Source of the DNA: Tolypeutes matacus
Taxonomy: Eukaryota > Chordata > Mammalia > Cingulata > Chlamyphoridae
Reading direction: 5' to 3'
Assembly (NCBI GenBank): GCA_026826555.1
Contig: JAKSZT010005175.1
Location: forward strand, 1,292,902 to 1,356,901
Length of the DNA stretch: 64,000 nucleotides
The number at the start of each line of letters is the position of its first letter. Within the stretch, counting starts at the first letter, position 1. A model generated the notes under the pieces. That model searched no databases. It was not told the DNA's origin and saw nothing but the letters and a program-made list of their open reading frames with translations. A program made the position numbers and the translations under genes. Shown here one piece after another: positions 33,590-47,325 of this stretch.

Positions 33590-34885
33590 TGTGTTTTCCT
33601 TTATTTACTTTTATGAGAATCTTAACATCCTAAATGCCATATTGATGAAAAAAAAGAATTAGACATAATTGAGAGGTGGTTTTACTTTTCACCAAACACA
33701 TAAATAGAGAAATCAAAACTCAAACTTTCCTTCAAATATAAAATGTGACATATACTCCAGAATTTAGTAGTTCTAAGGTTTCAAAATGGCAAGTTTTATT
33801 TTATTTGTGTGATTAATGATTATTTATTCCATTGAATAATTGGTTCCATATGCTCAGATATTGCGTGTGATTTTTCTTCTTGTCACACCAAATGTAACAA
33901 AATAACTAGTAGAGAGGATTAAACAAATTACTGATTAAGAAATGGGCTAAGGATGGCATAAAGAAAAAAGTATACATATATATGTAAAGCAAATTATCTT
34001 CTGTAGTGTGCCATCGCATGAAAGAACTATGGAGCCATTTTTTTTTACTGTCAAGGAATTAATAGACCACCATCCCATATCTCTTGTCATAGTAGATAGA
34101 AGGGTGTAATGAAACTTGCATCAGTGAATTGTAAGTAAATGTAATATAAGTGAAATGAAAACATGTATCACTAAATATCAGCTTTGAGTACACTTTTGTT
34201 TTGACAGGAAAAAAGATTTAAGGTAATTCCTTAAATCCTGTCAAGTTACTAAAACAAGTTGGTTAAATTAGTTAAACATCTGTTCCTATATTTTTGTAGC
34301 TATTACAATAGCACTCAATGAATATTAGTTGATGAACGAGTAAAGTAGGTAAATAAATCGTTCTATGTTGAGTTCTAATTAATAAGAATTATTCTATATG
34401 GTACCTGCACTGATAAAATATAATTAACAAACAAATATAGTTGTCATCTGTTTTTATGCCAGTATAATTCAGGGTATTGATTCTGAAAATTCAATTGAAC
34501 ATTGCTTCTGGTGTCTCAAAACATTCCCAGAACTAGAAGCAATTTGAACTTCACTTTGAAGTACAAGGATTTTGACCTTGACCTGTAAAAATTACTAGGA
34601 AATATATATGAACTTAGACTTTCCCTTTCAACCATTGTCATACCCATATAGCACTGCTAGTTACAAACACCATGCTATGCTAGAAGGAAAGCTAAAACCT
34701 GCAATACAGTATTGTGTATGACAGTAAAACCTCATGTAAAACATGAACATGGGTGAAATTGAATATATGACTGTTTTTAAAAATATGCTAGAGAGAAGGA
34801 AAAAGAATAGCATCTATTTACTACAGGGGAAGCACAGAGAGATTGGAAGGTAATGAGATTTTCTGTTTTTTTTTTTTGCTTATTA
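33590..34885. other. Unassigned intergenic DNA
   Basis: AT-rich DNA with no recognisable gene or repeat. A 13-base inverted pair, AAGATTTAAGGTA and CCTTAAATCCTGTC-like sequence at about 34,205-34,245, forms a possible small hairpin. Confidence 0.4.
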
Positions 34886-35035
34886 TTATTTTTGAAATAA
34901 TGAAAGTGTTCTAAGAATGATTTAAGTGATGAATGCACAAATATGTCACTATACTGAATATCATTGATTGTACACTTTGGATGGATTTATGCTTTATTAA
35001 TATGTAACAGTAAAATTGATTTGTTAAAAAATGAC
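34885..35035 (+). mobile_element. Old L1 3'UTR fragment
   Basis: AAAGTGTTCTAAGAATGATT, CACAAATATGTCACTATACT and CATTGATTGTACACTTTGG follow the well-known 3' end of mammalian-wide L1 elements (GTTCTAAAATTG, ATATACTAAAAACCATTG, TGTACACTTTAAA). The same text, longer, is at 53,225-53,420. Confidence 0.65.
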
Positions 35036-35384
35036 TAAGAAATATGTAAAACAACACATCATCCAATGAGTTATATTAGTGTTGCCAAAATGATCCAAGA
35101 ATGGAATTAAAAATATTTGGTGTCATTCTCTTATTTATGTAATAAATTCTATGGCAAGACTGTGCTAAGAACTCTATTTCTTTTTTCTAATTTAATCATA
35201 GGTACTTAGAAGTCTATTGAGAAGGAGAAGTTTTAATCACATTTTCAATGTGCTGTCTTATGTTATTGTTTGAGATTGTGAATGAGATGCATTAAAACCT
35301 GGACAGCAATTAATTTACTCTTATTTTGCCTGTTTTCAAAATAATCAGGTATTTAGAAAAGATAAGACTTTTGCTCTAGACTTA

Positions 35385-35500
35385 GGTAGAATTTGGTAAT
35401 GATTCCACCTTGGCCACATATTAGCTGTGTGACCATGGCCAATTTAATAAAAAAGTATTTTATCTGTAATATGAGAATCTTGTAGGGTTCCTGAATGGAT
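35385..35500 (+). repeat. MIR SINE fragment
   Basis: GATTCCACCTTGGCCACATA and TTAGCTGTGTGACCATGGCC carry the MIR core, followed by a diverged ATCTGTAATATGAGAAT. Confidence 0.65.
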
Positions 35501-35507
35501 TAAATGA

Positions 35508-35600
35508 AGAAAATATCTATCTATTGTCTATCTATCTGTGATCTTTTTACCTACTTACCTACCTACCTACTTATCTATCTATGTATCCATCTGTGAGTCA
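35508..35600 (+). repeat. (TATC)n/(TACC)n compound microsatellite
   Basis: It mixes ATCT, ACCT and related tetramers: CTATCTATTG, CTACCTACCTAC, TATCTATCTATG. It is imperfect and therefore probably old. Confidence 0.85.
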
Positions 35601-35709
35601 CTCTTTATAGAATCTGAAAGAAGTAGGTAAACAGCAAAAAATAACGTCAATTTTTCCATGGCTATCCCTTGCTATCAGCCTATGATTTGTGCTATGAAGC
35701 AATGTTGTA

Positions 35710-35945
35710 TTAATAATGGCTAATATTTATGCAATACTTATTACTTACAAGGCAATAGGCTAAACACTTCAGATCTGACCTATTTCATTATCACAATAAA
35801 ACTAAAAAACTTTTGATGTAGTTGCTATCATTATTATGTTTCTTTTACAGATGAGGGATTAAGGCACAGACGGTTTGAAACATAGAATATAGTGGAAACA
35901 GGGTTAGAATCCAAGCTCTGACTCCAAAGCCTTATGATACATTGT
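35710..35945 (-). repeat. MIR-family SINE, antisense
   Basis: CTAATATTTATGCAATACTT, AAGGCAATAGGCTAAACACT, TTTTACAGATGAGGGATTAA and GGCACAGACGGTTTGAAAC follow antisense MIR order, ending with TCCAAGCTCTGACTCCAAAG. Confidence 0.7.
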
Positions 35946-35949
35946 GTCT

Positions 35950-37735
35950 TCAGGAGGTACATTGTCCTTATTCTCTCCCTATTTTGGATAATAAAATTGA
36001 GGCTAAAAGTAATTTCCTAAAGTCATGTACTTCACAGCTTCAATTTAAGTTCAGATGTGTTCAAAGCCCAAACCTATGAGATTAGCCATGAGGGTAATTG
36101 GAATATTACTGTGGCTATTGTGAGAATAGAACTTCTGAAGGAAGAGAGTAACTGCTCACGTATTTACTTAAACAGCTGGACATGTGCTCTTGGAAATACA
36201 CTGATCATCCCTTTGGATAGTCTAAGAATTTCAGTTACAAAAAGGTGGGAAAGAAGATAAAAGGCATTAAAGGTAGAGACAGAAGAAGATGAAGGTCCTG
36301 AAAGTCTTGCTTTAAATAGGAATCAGTGAAATTACGCAATCAAAACACCATGATGCAGTAAATTCTTCCCAATGTACAACAATATGACTTCAGGATAGAA
36401 AATCAAGTTTTAATTAATTCAGACTATCACATAGCCATTCACATTTCAGTTCTCATATCTGTAACATAAAGCTTATTTCAGCAAAATGGGTTTAGATCTC
36501 CCTGAGAAGCTATATCAGAAAGACTGATACAAAATAGATTACCTCGTGGGTACAGAACTGACTGATAAAAGTGCTTCTCCAACTGTTTGTACATAAATTA
36601 ATGGTTCTGGCTTTCAGATCCACAAAAGCCAACTGATAACACTGCTAAACCCAGTCTAATAACCATAGAAGCTACTTACCACAGAAGGAGTTGTTTCCAG
36701 TTACCTACATGGATAATTTCACCAGTACAACCAAGTGTTTTTACATGCATTCTTAATGATATTGGGGATCTAATAATTGGAGGATTCCAAACATGCTGAT
36801 TTCAAAAGGGCACTTAGGGAATAATTAGCAGGGCATTATATATATTTTCCTCAAAAACCTGTGTAATCATAAGACAAATACTATTATTGTTCATTTGAAT
36901 AGGAACTTTCCCTCTGTAATATTGGGGTTGTTGTCATTGATACCTGGGATCCTACAAAAGATCCTCCTTTTCCTGGAATGCCTTCGTAAATAGTTCAAAT
37001 GTTTAAAAATGTAACTATTGCCATTTAAAGTATTTTAAAAACCTCACAGAAGCTTAAAATTGTTATCTGTTATCATCAATATTGGAAGTTGATAAATAAT
37101 TTTTGCAGCACACAGGGTGAGTGAGGTGAAGGCTTCTGTAGAATTTGTAAAGATAAGCATCATATGTTAAAAAGCATCAAGATTCTGGCCATGGCATCCC
37201 ATGGTAAATACAGGACTTATACACTTAATTGCTCTGATATACATTACACTTGGTAGTTTCATTAACATAATCATGTTAAAAGGGCTAGTTGTAATTAATA
37301 GAACTCCTCTAATTATATTTTAAGTTGTAAAAACTGTTTGAAGTATGTAGATTTCATAATTTACACTTTATATGTTGAAATTTAGTGGCTATCTAGTTAA
37401 AATTTCTCAGCAATCTTGGTGACAAGTTTAGCAAACTGCAAGTTAACCTTTTTAGCAAAAGTTAAAGTTAGACTTTTCAGCATAACATAGCCATACATGG
37501 AATTTAATAATTTTTCTTTACTGTGATGATGATGATAGCAATGAAAAAATTGAAATATGTTGTAATAATATGCTGCATAAAGCTATTTTGCTGAGCAAGC
37601 TTTCTTTAAAACGTTATACATCGTATTTTTAAAAATACAATAATTTATAATTTCACATAATAAAGGTAAAAATGCCCATTTTATTTTCCTAATTCTTCTC
37701 TTCTGATTGACTGATGATAACCTAAAAAAACATAA
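35950..37735. other. Unassigned intergenic DNA
   Basis: No gene or repeat recognised. A 67-codon frame at 36,057-36,260 has no domain signature. Confidence 0.45.
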
Positions 37736-37940
37736 ATAAATAAAGTAAACTATAGACTGTGGTTAGTAGCAATGTTTCAATAAATGTTCATCAATTGTAA
37801 CAAATGCACCACACTAATGAAAGATGTTCATCGGGGAAAGTGGGGGAGGAGGGTTTGGGGTATATGGGAGACCTCTATATTTTTGATGTACCATTTATGT
37901 CATCTAAAATTTTTTAAAAATAAAATATATTAATTAAAAA
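37735..37940 (+). mobile_element. L1/XR 3'-terminal fragment
   Basis: GTAAACTATAGACTGTGGTT, CAATTGTAACAAATGCACCA, CACTAATGAAAGATGTTCAT and GGGGTATATGGGAGACC, followed by an A/T-rich tail. It is a severely 5'-truncated copy of the 3' module found in XR and L1. Confidence 0.75.
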
Positions 37941-37944
37941 AATA

Positions 37945-38610
37945 TGTGGTTGTCCCATTAGAATCTGTGGGCAGAGGCCCAAGTTTCAAAGGTTGTTGTT
38001 ACAAAAGACCATTCTCTCCAATAAGTGTAGCCTTGTTTCTGTAGAAAGAGAATTGTAATCTTTGTTTAATTTGTGGGACTTTGTACCACTCTTTATTGTG
38101 ACTTTAAATTTCCCTGACATTGTGTCTGAGACATAGAGGGAATGGATGATAAAAAGGACCTGTTTTATATCAGTACATTAACTGGAAACTGAGCATTCTA
38201 GTAGAGTATAGTTGTTGCATATATAGTTGAGACTTAATTTTAAACCTTAGATCCAGTGGTAGATGGTAAGTGTGATATCTGTGCTACTTTTAGGTTTGAG
38301 TTTGCAAAGAAGATCCTTTAGATGATATAATTATGCTATGTCTGCTCTTATGTTTCCTGATATCAGCAAACTGCCAGGATCAGGTTTGGATTTGCTGGCA
38401 GTTGATTAGGTTTTTCCCATGTGTGGCAAACCTCTATATATGAAATTCATTGTAAGGTCCTTTGAAATCCTTGCCTCAAAATCTTTGTCTTGCTGGTTCC
38501 ACTAACCCTTTGCTTTGAAAGACCCACCTTTAACTAAACTTTCCATCCTCAATAAATTCTGACCTTACCTTGTCCACTCTGAGATACTGTCAAGGATTTG
38601 CAAGGAAATG
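37945..38610 (+). other. Possible solo LTR or other interspersed repeat
   Basis: The segment has LTR-like ordering: a TATA-like CTCTATATATGAAATTC near 38,430, then a C/T-rich stretch, AATAAA at about 38,551, and a short R/U5-like tail (CCTTACCTTGTCCACTCTGA). I could not find a target-site duplication, and there is no second copy in the window. Confidence 0.3.
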
Positions 38611-39320
38611 TTCTCCCTAAGAAAAGAAATAAAATTGGCTTTTATTTTGTATTACCTGGTTATGTCTGTGATATTAGAAGATTCTGCTATCATATCATAT
38701 ATGTAAAAAAAATTATGTTCGAGACTGAGTATAATTCAAGAGAGATTAAAACTATTTAGAAGTGAGCAAAAGACCTGAATATGTTCTTGAGGCATTGACC
38801 AATTGTGAGTGTGTGTGAAAGGCTGAGTGTGTAGGCTTGTCCAGAGTTTTGTGTAATCACTTAGAACTAGAATGCTAAAACTGGAGATATGATGAACCTT
38901 AAACAAATGGCAGATTTCCCTCTCAAAATATTTTCTGAATTCCATAGTTTCACATGCAATAATCTAAAGGAGCCAAAAGTCTGTAAAGTCAGAGTAGAAT
39001 TAACCCAATTTCCATATGATTAGGATAAAAAGATCTGCTATGGTTTTGTTAGGAGAATAAAGCATTAGTGGAAATCTCTTAAAGGAATGGTGATTTGACA
39101 CTGACATCCTATAACAACATTTCCTTGATAATACTTGTTGATGTAGGCACCTGTAGAGGCTAAGAATAGAATATGGCTGCAGTTGTAGACAGGAAAACTA
39201 ACTCAATTAATGGCAATTGCACAGAACTTTAATACCAATATTGGAGACATGTGGCCTTAAACACCCAGTGATCAGCCTTTCAAGACATTCATGAAATTCT
39301 AAAACTGTTTAGGATTAAAA
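38610..39320. other. Unassigned intergenic DNA
   Basis: No gene or repeat recognised. Confidence 0.45.
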
Positions 39321-39330
39321 ATTAAAAAGT

Positions 39331-39738
39331 CAGGAAGTCGATGTGGCTCAAGCAGTTGAGTGCCTGCCTCCTACATGGGAGGTCCTGGGTTTGGTTCCCC
39401 CAGTCTCCTAAAGAAGACAAACAAACAATGAGCAGACAACAAGCAGACATCAATTAAACACAGTGAGCAGACAATGAGCAAAAACAACAAGCACACAATG
39501 TGCAAAAACAAATGAGTACAGAGTGGATGTGGCTCAAGTGGTTGAGTGCCTGTCTTCCCCATGGGATCTCCCAGGTTTTATTCCCAGTGCTTCCTAAAGA
39601 AAAAACAGATGGACAATGAGCAGACAATGAGCAAAAAACAATAAGCAGACAATGAGCAAATACAATGAGCAAAATCAACAATAAAATACAAGAAGCAAAC
39701 AGATGAGGGTGCCATCTCTGGGGCGGGCATGGGGGGGG
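39331..39738 (+). mobile_element. Dimeric tRNA-derived SINE with 11-bp target-site duplication
   Basis: Head 1 reads GAAGTCGATGTGGCTCAAGC with a GGTTTGGTTCC B box. A linker of GAGCAGACA/ACAAGCA units follows, then head 2 at about 39,518 (GAGTGGATGTGGCTCAAGTG), a second linker, and the 3' end GATGAGGGTGCCATCTCTGG plus a G-run. AATTAAAAAGT is duplicated exactly at 39,320-39,330 and 39,739-39,749. Minus-strand frames of up to 113 Cys/Leu-rich codons here are linker repeats read backwards. Confidence 0.95.
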
Positions 39739-40185
39739 AATTAAAAAGTAAAAAAATTCTGAAAAAAGTAATAAAAATTCTTGCAATCTCTTCATGCATC
39801 AAAGACATAGAGAACCCAAGTTCTTAAATGATAACCCTATCCTAGGAAAACCAGTGAACTGAAAGTATACTCCATGTTTCCCAAACAGTAAGTGAAAGCC
39901 AATGAATACCAGTTTCACATTGGAATGAGTGTATCATCCCTCACACCATTAAAAAAAGCATCGAACCCTCTTGGGTAGGAGAATCATTTAGAAATTCTTT
40001 CTTTACAGTTAATATATGACATTTAATAAACAAATTACTAAACATGGGGATAGGCAAGATCTTATGACCAACAAATGAAAGAAAATATGCTAGAGGAAAT
40101 GCATGTTTGATATAGAAAATGGAGTTGGCAAACAATGACTTTAAAGTAACTATAATATCTAAAATTTGATCAAAAAATAAGTTGG

Positions 40186-40681
40186 GGGAGCAGATGTGGC
40201 TCAAGCAGTTGAGTGCCCACCTCCCAAGTGGGAGGTCCCATCTTCCGTTCCCAGTGCCTCCTAAAGAAGACAAACAACAGACAATGAGCAGACATTAAGC
40301 ACAAATAATGAGCAAAAAATGAGAAAAAACAACAAGCAAACAATGCGCAATCAATGAACACAGGACAAGCAAAAACAAAATAAGCAGGGAGTGGATGTGG
40401 CTTTAGCAGTTGTGCACCAACCTGCCATGTGGGAGGTCCTGGTTTCAGTTCCCAGTGCCTCCCAAAGGAAAAAAAAAACAGACAATGAACAGACAATGAG
40501 GAAAAATAATAAGTAGACAAGCACAAACAATTCAATTTGTAGGAGGCAGGCTGTACAAATGATAGATATGAAATAGAGTAAGGAATAAAATCATCAGCAG
40601 ATTTTAATACTAAAAAAAAAATGAGCAAAAACAATGAGCAAACAGATGAGGGAGCCATCTCCGGTGGGGGGTGGGGTGGAG
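40186..40681 (+). mobile_element. Dimeric tRNA-derived SINE with 9-bp target-site duplication
   Basis: Head 1 is GGAGCAGATGTGGCTCAAGC, with a GCCTCCTAAAGAAGACAAAC stretch after the B box. Head 2 at about 40,388 is GGGAGTGGATGTGGCTTTAG. Linkers are built of AATGAGCA and ACAAGCA units, and the 3' end is GATGAGGGAGCCATCTCCGG plus a G-rich run, as in the copy at 39.3 kb. ATAAGTTGG is duplicated at 40,177-40,185 and 40,682-40,690. About 90 bp of other sequence (roughly 40,528-40,618) interrupts the second linker. The 174-codon minus-strand frame here is SINE text. Confidence 0.95.
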
Positions 40682-40694
40682 ATAAGTTGGACAA

Positions 40695-42060
40695 TCATAA
40701 AAGAGTGGAAAACTTAACCAGGTACTTGGAATCCATAGGAAAAAATCAAATTGACATTCTAGAATTGAAAACTAAAATATCTAAATGAGTGACTTACTGA
40801 ATGGATTTAACAGCAGAATATCAGAGATCAAAGGAGATGGTAGAAAGGGAGGGTCAGAATGTTTTACATTAAGGTTCTTTAGCTTGGAGCTTAGAACTAA
40901 TGTGATATATGATGCCATCAGAAAAAAATATATGCTGTGATAATCAAAATACTCAGACTGTCCACATGGACAGTCAAACATTCACTGAGTTTTATTTTTC
41001 CATATTGGGACTGCTTGAGGATGAGTGATCTAAATGCTTTCCTATTGTCACAGAACAATGTTTCCACACACTAGATGGCACCAAGGACAATTATCTAATC
41101 ACCCAAGCAATTCTAAATCCTAAGTTCTCTAACCTTCAGTATTCTTAGAGACAATTAGTGTAACTGGGCTCTCTCATTAGGCTGGGCAATATTCTGTGTC
41201 TCTCTGTATATATATTCTTCATAGTTGCGTATTATCTTTTAGGACACTTCTCTGTTACTTTGGTAGATTGATAACACATATCTCTGTGCATTTCAGATAT
41301 GTAATATGTAAAAGATATGTTTAATGATACTCAGGTCCTGGTAAACTATCATCAAACAAAGAGGCCTGACTATTGTACTTCCCACCCTCACCAGTTAGTT
41401 GAATTCACTTTATGACTGACCTATTTAAAGGCAAGTGAATTAAAATTGGGCTCATTTTTATACAAGTATCAAACTAGCAAAGGCAAAAGATCATTTTCCC
41501 ATGAATCAATCTTGGAGTAACTGTTAAAAAACGGGGAAAAAATGGAAATTCTAGGAAGTGAAAAAAAATCCTATAAGAAGAGAGATTCTTCTTTTGGGAA
41601 TATGGCAAGCTAAATTATTCATGCCATTACTCTTAAGGTAAATAATTAAAATGTTGAGCAAAGCTATTTTAAATCAACTCAAAATCATCGTTCAGTTATT
41701 GCCAGATCAAGCACTTAGGAAGGAAATATCCTGTTCATATACTATATGTAAATAATACATATATTTGTGACCAGTGATAAAAAAGAATGTAATTAAAATT
41801 GCAACAAACCCTAGACCATGATCCCTCATAGCAGGAGAAAATATTATCTATTTGAATCTATTCTGTTTTTTTACACAACATGTCCAGCATAAAATGAAAA
41901 AGAGAGAGAGAGAGACAAACATTTTGAAGGAGGAAAATATCATCCTTAGTCAAGACAATAGTCATTACAATTAAAACATAGATAACTCAGATATTATGAT
42001 TACAAGGAAATAAAACATTTCTAATAAGTGTTCTTTGAAAACTAGGGAAAATCTGGATTG
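40695..42060. other. Unassigned intergenic DNA
   Basis: No gene recognised. A short (AG)n run lies at about 41,899-41,919. Confidence 0.45.
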
Positions 42061-42063
42061 TAC

Positions 42064-42708
42064 TGTTGCTGGATTTTCCCTAGGTTCTTGGCTGTGCTAC
42101 AAAAAGAATTTTAGGAATATGCCAGTTCAGTTAGTCCAGTAGTTTATTAAGAAAATGAAAGACGATAAATGGGAGAAAATAACAGATTATGGGTCCCCGG
42201 TAGAGAGAGGAATAGGGCTGAAAAGGGATAAAAAGGGCTGATTTATAGACCACAAATCCCCATTACAGATTATAAGTCCCCAGGTTTACTTGCATTCTTA
42301 TCTAGGCAGGGAGAGGAAAGGCATAAACAGGGCAAGAACAGGGCTAGAACGGGCTAGAACAAAGCCATTTTGGCTTCTGCGCTTGCTTTTTAAACCATTT
42401 ATCATTCTACCCCTTTGCTAATGGGGGGGGAAGAATCCCCATTGTTTGCTGTTTTGATTGGTTACCCCACCTGTCAATTCCCCTGGGGACCCCAATGGCA
42501 AGGTCCATTGAGAACATTCAGGGCCTTTCCTTGATTCTGGAGGAAATCTCTTTTCAAATGGGGAATTCTTGTGAGGTTCTTCCAACAGCCAAACTGTAAG
42601 GTCTTTCCCTCAGTAGGTGGTTCCCACCACCATGTGTTTTCATGGCTGCAATTTTTCTGCCAAGTTACAGATTCATCTCTTTATTCCATAATCTAGCCTG
42701 CCTCAGCA
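42064..42708 (-). mobile_element. Solo LTR, family L2a (minus)
   Basis: On the plus strand it begins TGTTGCTGGATTTTCCCTAG and ends CTAGCCTGCCTCAGCA. In LTR orientation it therefore runs TGCTGAGGCAGG...GAAAATCCAGCAACA, a TG...CA terminus pair. The AATAAACTACTGG-type polyadenylation segment appears as CCAGTAGTTTATTAAG. The same family is at 61,095-61,596 (plus) and 63,660-64,000 (minus). No clean target-site duplication was found, so the outer limits are good to a few bases only. Confidence 0.8.
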
Positions 42709-42709
42709 C

Positions 42710-43649
42710 CAATAAATAAATGGGATATTTTGTATATAATCGGAAAACACAAGGAAGAACTAAATGGAAATTCCAGAACTGAAAACTATCATATCCAAAG
42801 TGAAAAGTTCATTGAATAAACTTAATATCGTGCTTAACACAGATGAAGAAAAGTGGATAAACTTGTGCACTAGTAGTTAATTTATCCAATCTGAAGCACA
42901 GGAAAAATAATGAGGATAACAACAATAACAAAAACTATAAAAATATTTCATAGTCAAGACTTTGGGTACTATGTGGTACAATACCAAATGGTATAATACA
43001 TGCATACTTTTAACCCTAGAGGAGTGCAAAATGGGTTAGAAGAATTATTGAAAGAGATAATATCTGAGATCAAAACTGATAAAGTACATCAATACTCACA
43101 TCTAAGAATTTTAAGTGAGCACAAAGCATAATGAATGCAATGTGAATCACACTTTTGCATAAAACAAAGCAAAACAAAATTTAAAAAATAGAAAAAGCAC
43201 CTAGGAAAAAAACATATAAATCTGAGAGTTGATTTTTCATCAAAAAATAATAATAGTTTAAGTAGGAAAATAATTCCAAAAAACATTAGAACAACATCTT
43301 TAGCATGGTGAAATTAAATTAAAATTGTAAACCTGCTATCCTTTATCCAGAAAATATATACTTTAAATACTTACAAAAACATCACCAGTTCCAAAGAGCT
43401 TCACATGTAAATTTTAAATATTTTAAAAGAAACAATTTCAAATTATGCAAACTTTTTCAGAGAATAGAGAAATATAGCATAATTTATTACTTGCTGTATG
43501 ACCAAAATAAAACTAAAACCAAAAATTTTTGTAATAAAGCTACTGGAAACCAAAGATAAATTTAAAAAATACTTGATAGTAGCCAAAGAAAAATTACATA
43601 TTATGTAGAGGGGAAAAGTTATTCATATGACACTGGAAAAAAAAGATAT

Positions 43650-43650
<1 letters not shown>
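42710..43650. other. Unassigned AT-rich intergenic DNA
   Basis: No gene or named repeat recognised. Confidence 0.45.
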
Positions 43651-45499
<1,849 letters not shown>

Positions 45500-45500
<1 letters not shown>

Positions 45501-46180
45501 CCATAGGGAAATTCCTGCTAAAGATAATTAAGACTGTAGCACACAGATGTTCAATTTTACACAGTAATTAAAAGTCAAAATCATTTAAAACATAGGTGAG
45601 GAAATTGTGTAAAAGCAAAATTCCTTCAGTTTATGAAACAGTTTTATTCTATTTGAGATTTCTTGAAAAAAGCTATATTACTATTGATGACATTCACTCT
45701 GAGGTTTGACATCTATATATGTTATGCTTTCATCACAGCCCTTTCATGTGTCACCATGAAGGTCTGCAGGAAGAGAGCAGTAAGATGAAAGGGCCTACCC
45801 TATTAATGGAGTTAATTTAGATCTGCATTTCCTGGATGAACAAGAGCACTGTATCTCAAGATGCACTATTGTGTGAATATGAACATGAATAAGATCATGG
45901 GGAGTGATAGAGAATATATGTAAAACTATGGTCTAAGTCATCATAATTAATGTGTTCAGGGTCTTCTTCTACAGATTGGTGGTACCCCAGAGGGCCACAG
46001 GATTAGCAGAAAGGATTCCTTTACCAGGTGACCATGAAACAGAGCAGGCCAGGACATGCTCTGAGGCTTTCATGGGAGCAGAAGTTATTAAAGATATATA
46101 TATTATGGCGATAACAGGGGAAATGATTGTCAACCTGTCCATTGAAAGGAAATAGCTGTTATATATCAAAGAGTAATGAT
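45500..46180. other. Unassigned intergenic DNA
   Basis: No gene or repeat recognised. An 89-codon minus frame and a 67-codon plus frame overlap at 45,952-46,238 without family resemblance. Confidence 0.4.
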
Positions 46181-46184
46181 TGGC

Positions 46185-47325
46185 ATGATTCCCAGAGATA
46201 AGCTTCCCTGGCACTGAGGGATTGCTACCAAGAACCAACTAACAATGCAACTGGTTAAAACACCTCAAATTAAAGGCAGAAAAGGTAAAGACAAATGAAT
46301 TTATATGGGTAAATGACTTCAAAGTGAGTCAGGAAGTTATCCCAGAGGTAATGTTTGCGCACATCTCAGCAGGATCTCATAGACTTACAAAGTGGCTACT
46401 ACCCCAAGTAGTGGGGCTCCTGAGGACTCTGGAGACACCCAGATCCTATGGTCAGGGCAGATAGCTCTGGAATTTGGTGCCTTGCCAGTGAGCCCTACTT
46501 TGGAGTTTGTGCTCCTGAGAGTGACAGAGTTGGACTCAATTATGTCTTCCCTGCACATGGCTCATCTGTCCCTTCTGTTAAAATCTAAACGTAGTGCTGG
46601 AGTTTGTAGGTGTACCTCCAAGAGACTTGAATCTTTCAGTTGTCCATCTGCCAACTGGGCCCAGAACCTTGGTGGAGTTGCAACACCTACTCTGTAGCTA
46701 ATTGGACTCACCCAGGACAACTGGCAGGGATATGATGATGGACATTGGCTATCCCAGGGAATGGAGAGATTCTGCAGCTGCAGGTAGGATCACCCCATCT
46801 ATCTTCCCCATGGGATATAAGCCTACTCTCAATTGGAGGTGGAGTGGACATCACCATCCCAGAATCCTTGGGATTGGGAGAAAGCTATGGACTAGAGTGT
46901 TCTCACTGGTATCCTACTTTGAGATATTGTGATTCTAGCAATGGAAGAAATTACAACATTAAGGTAGAGCCAGCAGCCACTGGAGACTCTGAGAGCAGGG
47001 AGAGAAAAAAACAGTTGTAATACAGGGGCTTCTTCGGGACTTGGGAATCATCCTGAGTGATGTTGCAAAAACAGATATAAGCCATTTTATATCATCACAT
47101 AACATGCAGAACTGTGTGGGAGACAGTGTAGACTACAATGTGAACTATCTTCCATGCTTAATGGCAAAGCCCCAGGATATGTTTATTGATTGCAATGAAA
47201 GTGCTACACTAATGAAGGATGTTTATGTGGGAGGGTGTCGGAGGTATGGAGGGTGGGGCATATTGGAATCTTTATATTTTTTGTGTAACATTTATGTAAT
47301 CTAAGTATCTTAAAAAAATAAATAA
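46185..47325 (+). mobile_element. Long non-coding repeat XR, copy C (plus), 5'-truncated
   Basis: It enters XR at AAGCTTCCCTGGCACTGAGG, the point corresponding to about 19,372 in copy A. It continues through GTGGGGCTCCTGAGGACTCT, GATAGCTCTGGAATTTGGTG, CCATGGGATATAAGCCTACT, the ATCACCATCCCAGAATCC region and the final module (ATGCTTAATGGCAAAGCCC, GGGGCATATTGGAATC, CTAAGTATCTT). It ends in AAATAAATAAAATAAAAATA at about 47,325. The 101- and 91-codon frames are not open in the other copies. Confidence 0.88.

Noticed and set aside
35508..35600. Repeated short units reminiscent of a CRISPR-like or satellite array
   Set aside because: It is a simple tetranucleotide microsatellite with no spacers.
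39371..40694. Minus-strand frames up to 174 codons with CSLSAHC-like repeats, looking like a secreted Cys-rich protein
   Set aside because: The repeats are the GAGCARACA-type SINE linker read backwards. The frames stop at SINE boundaries and target-site duplications.
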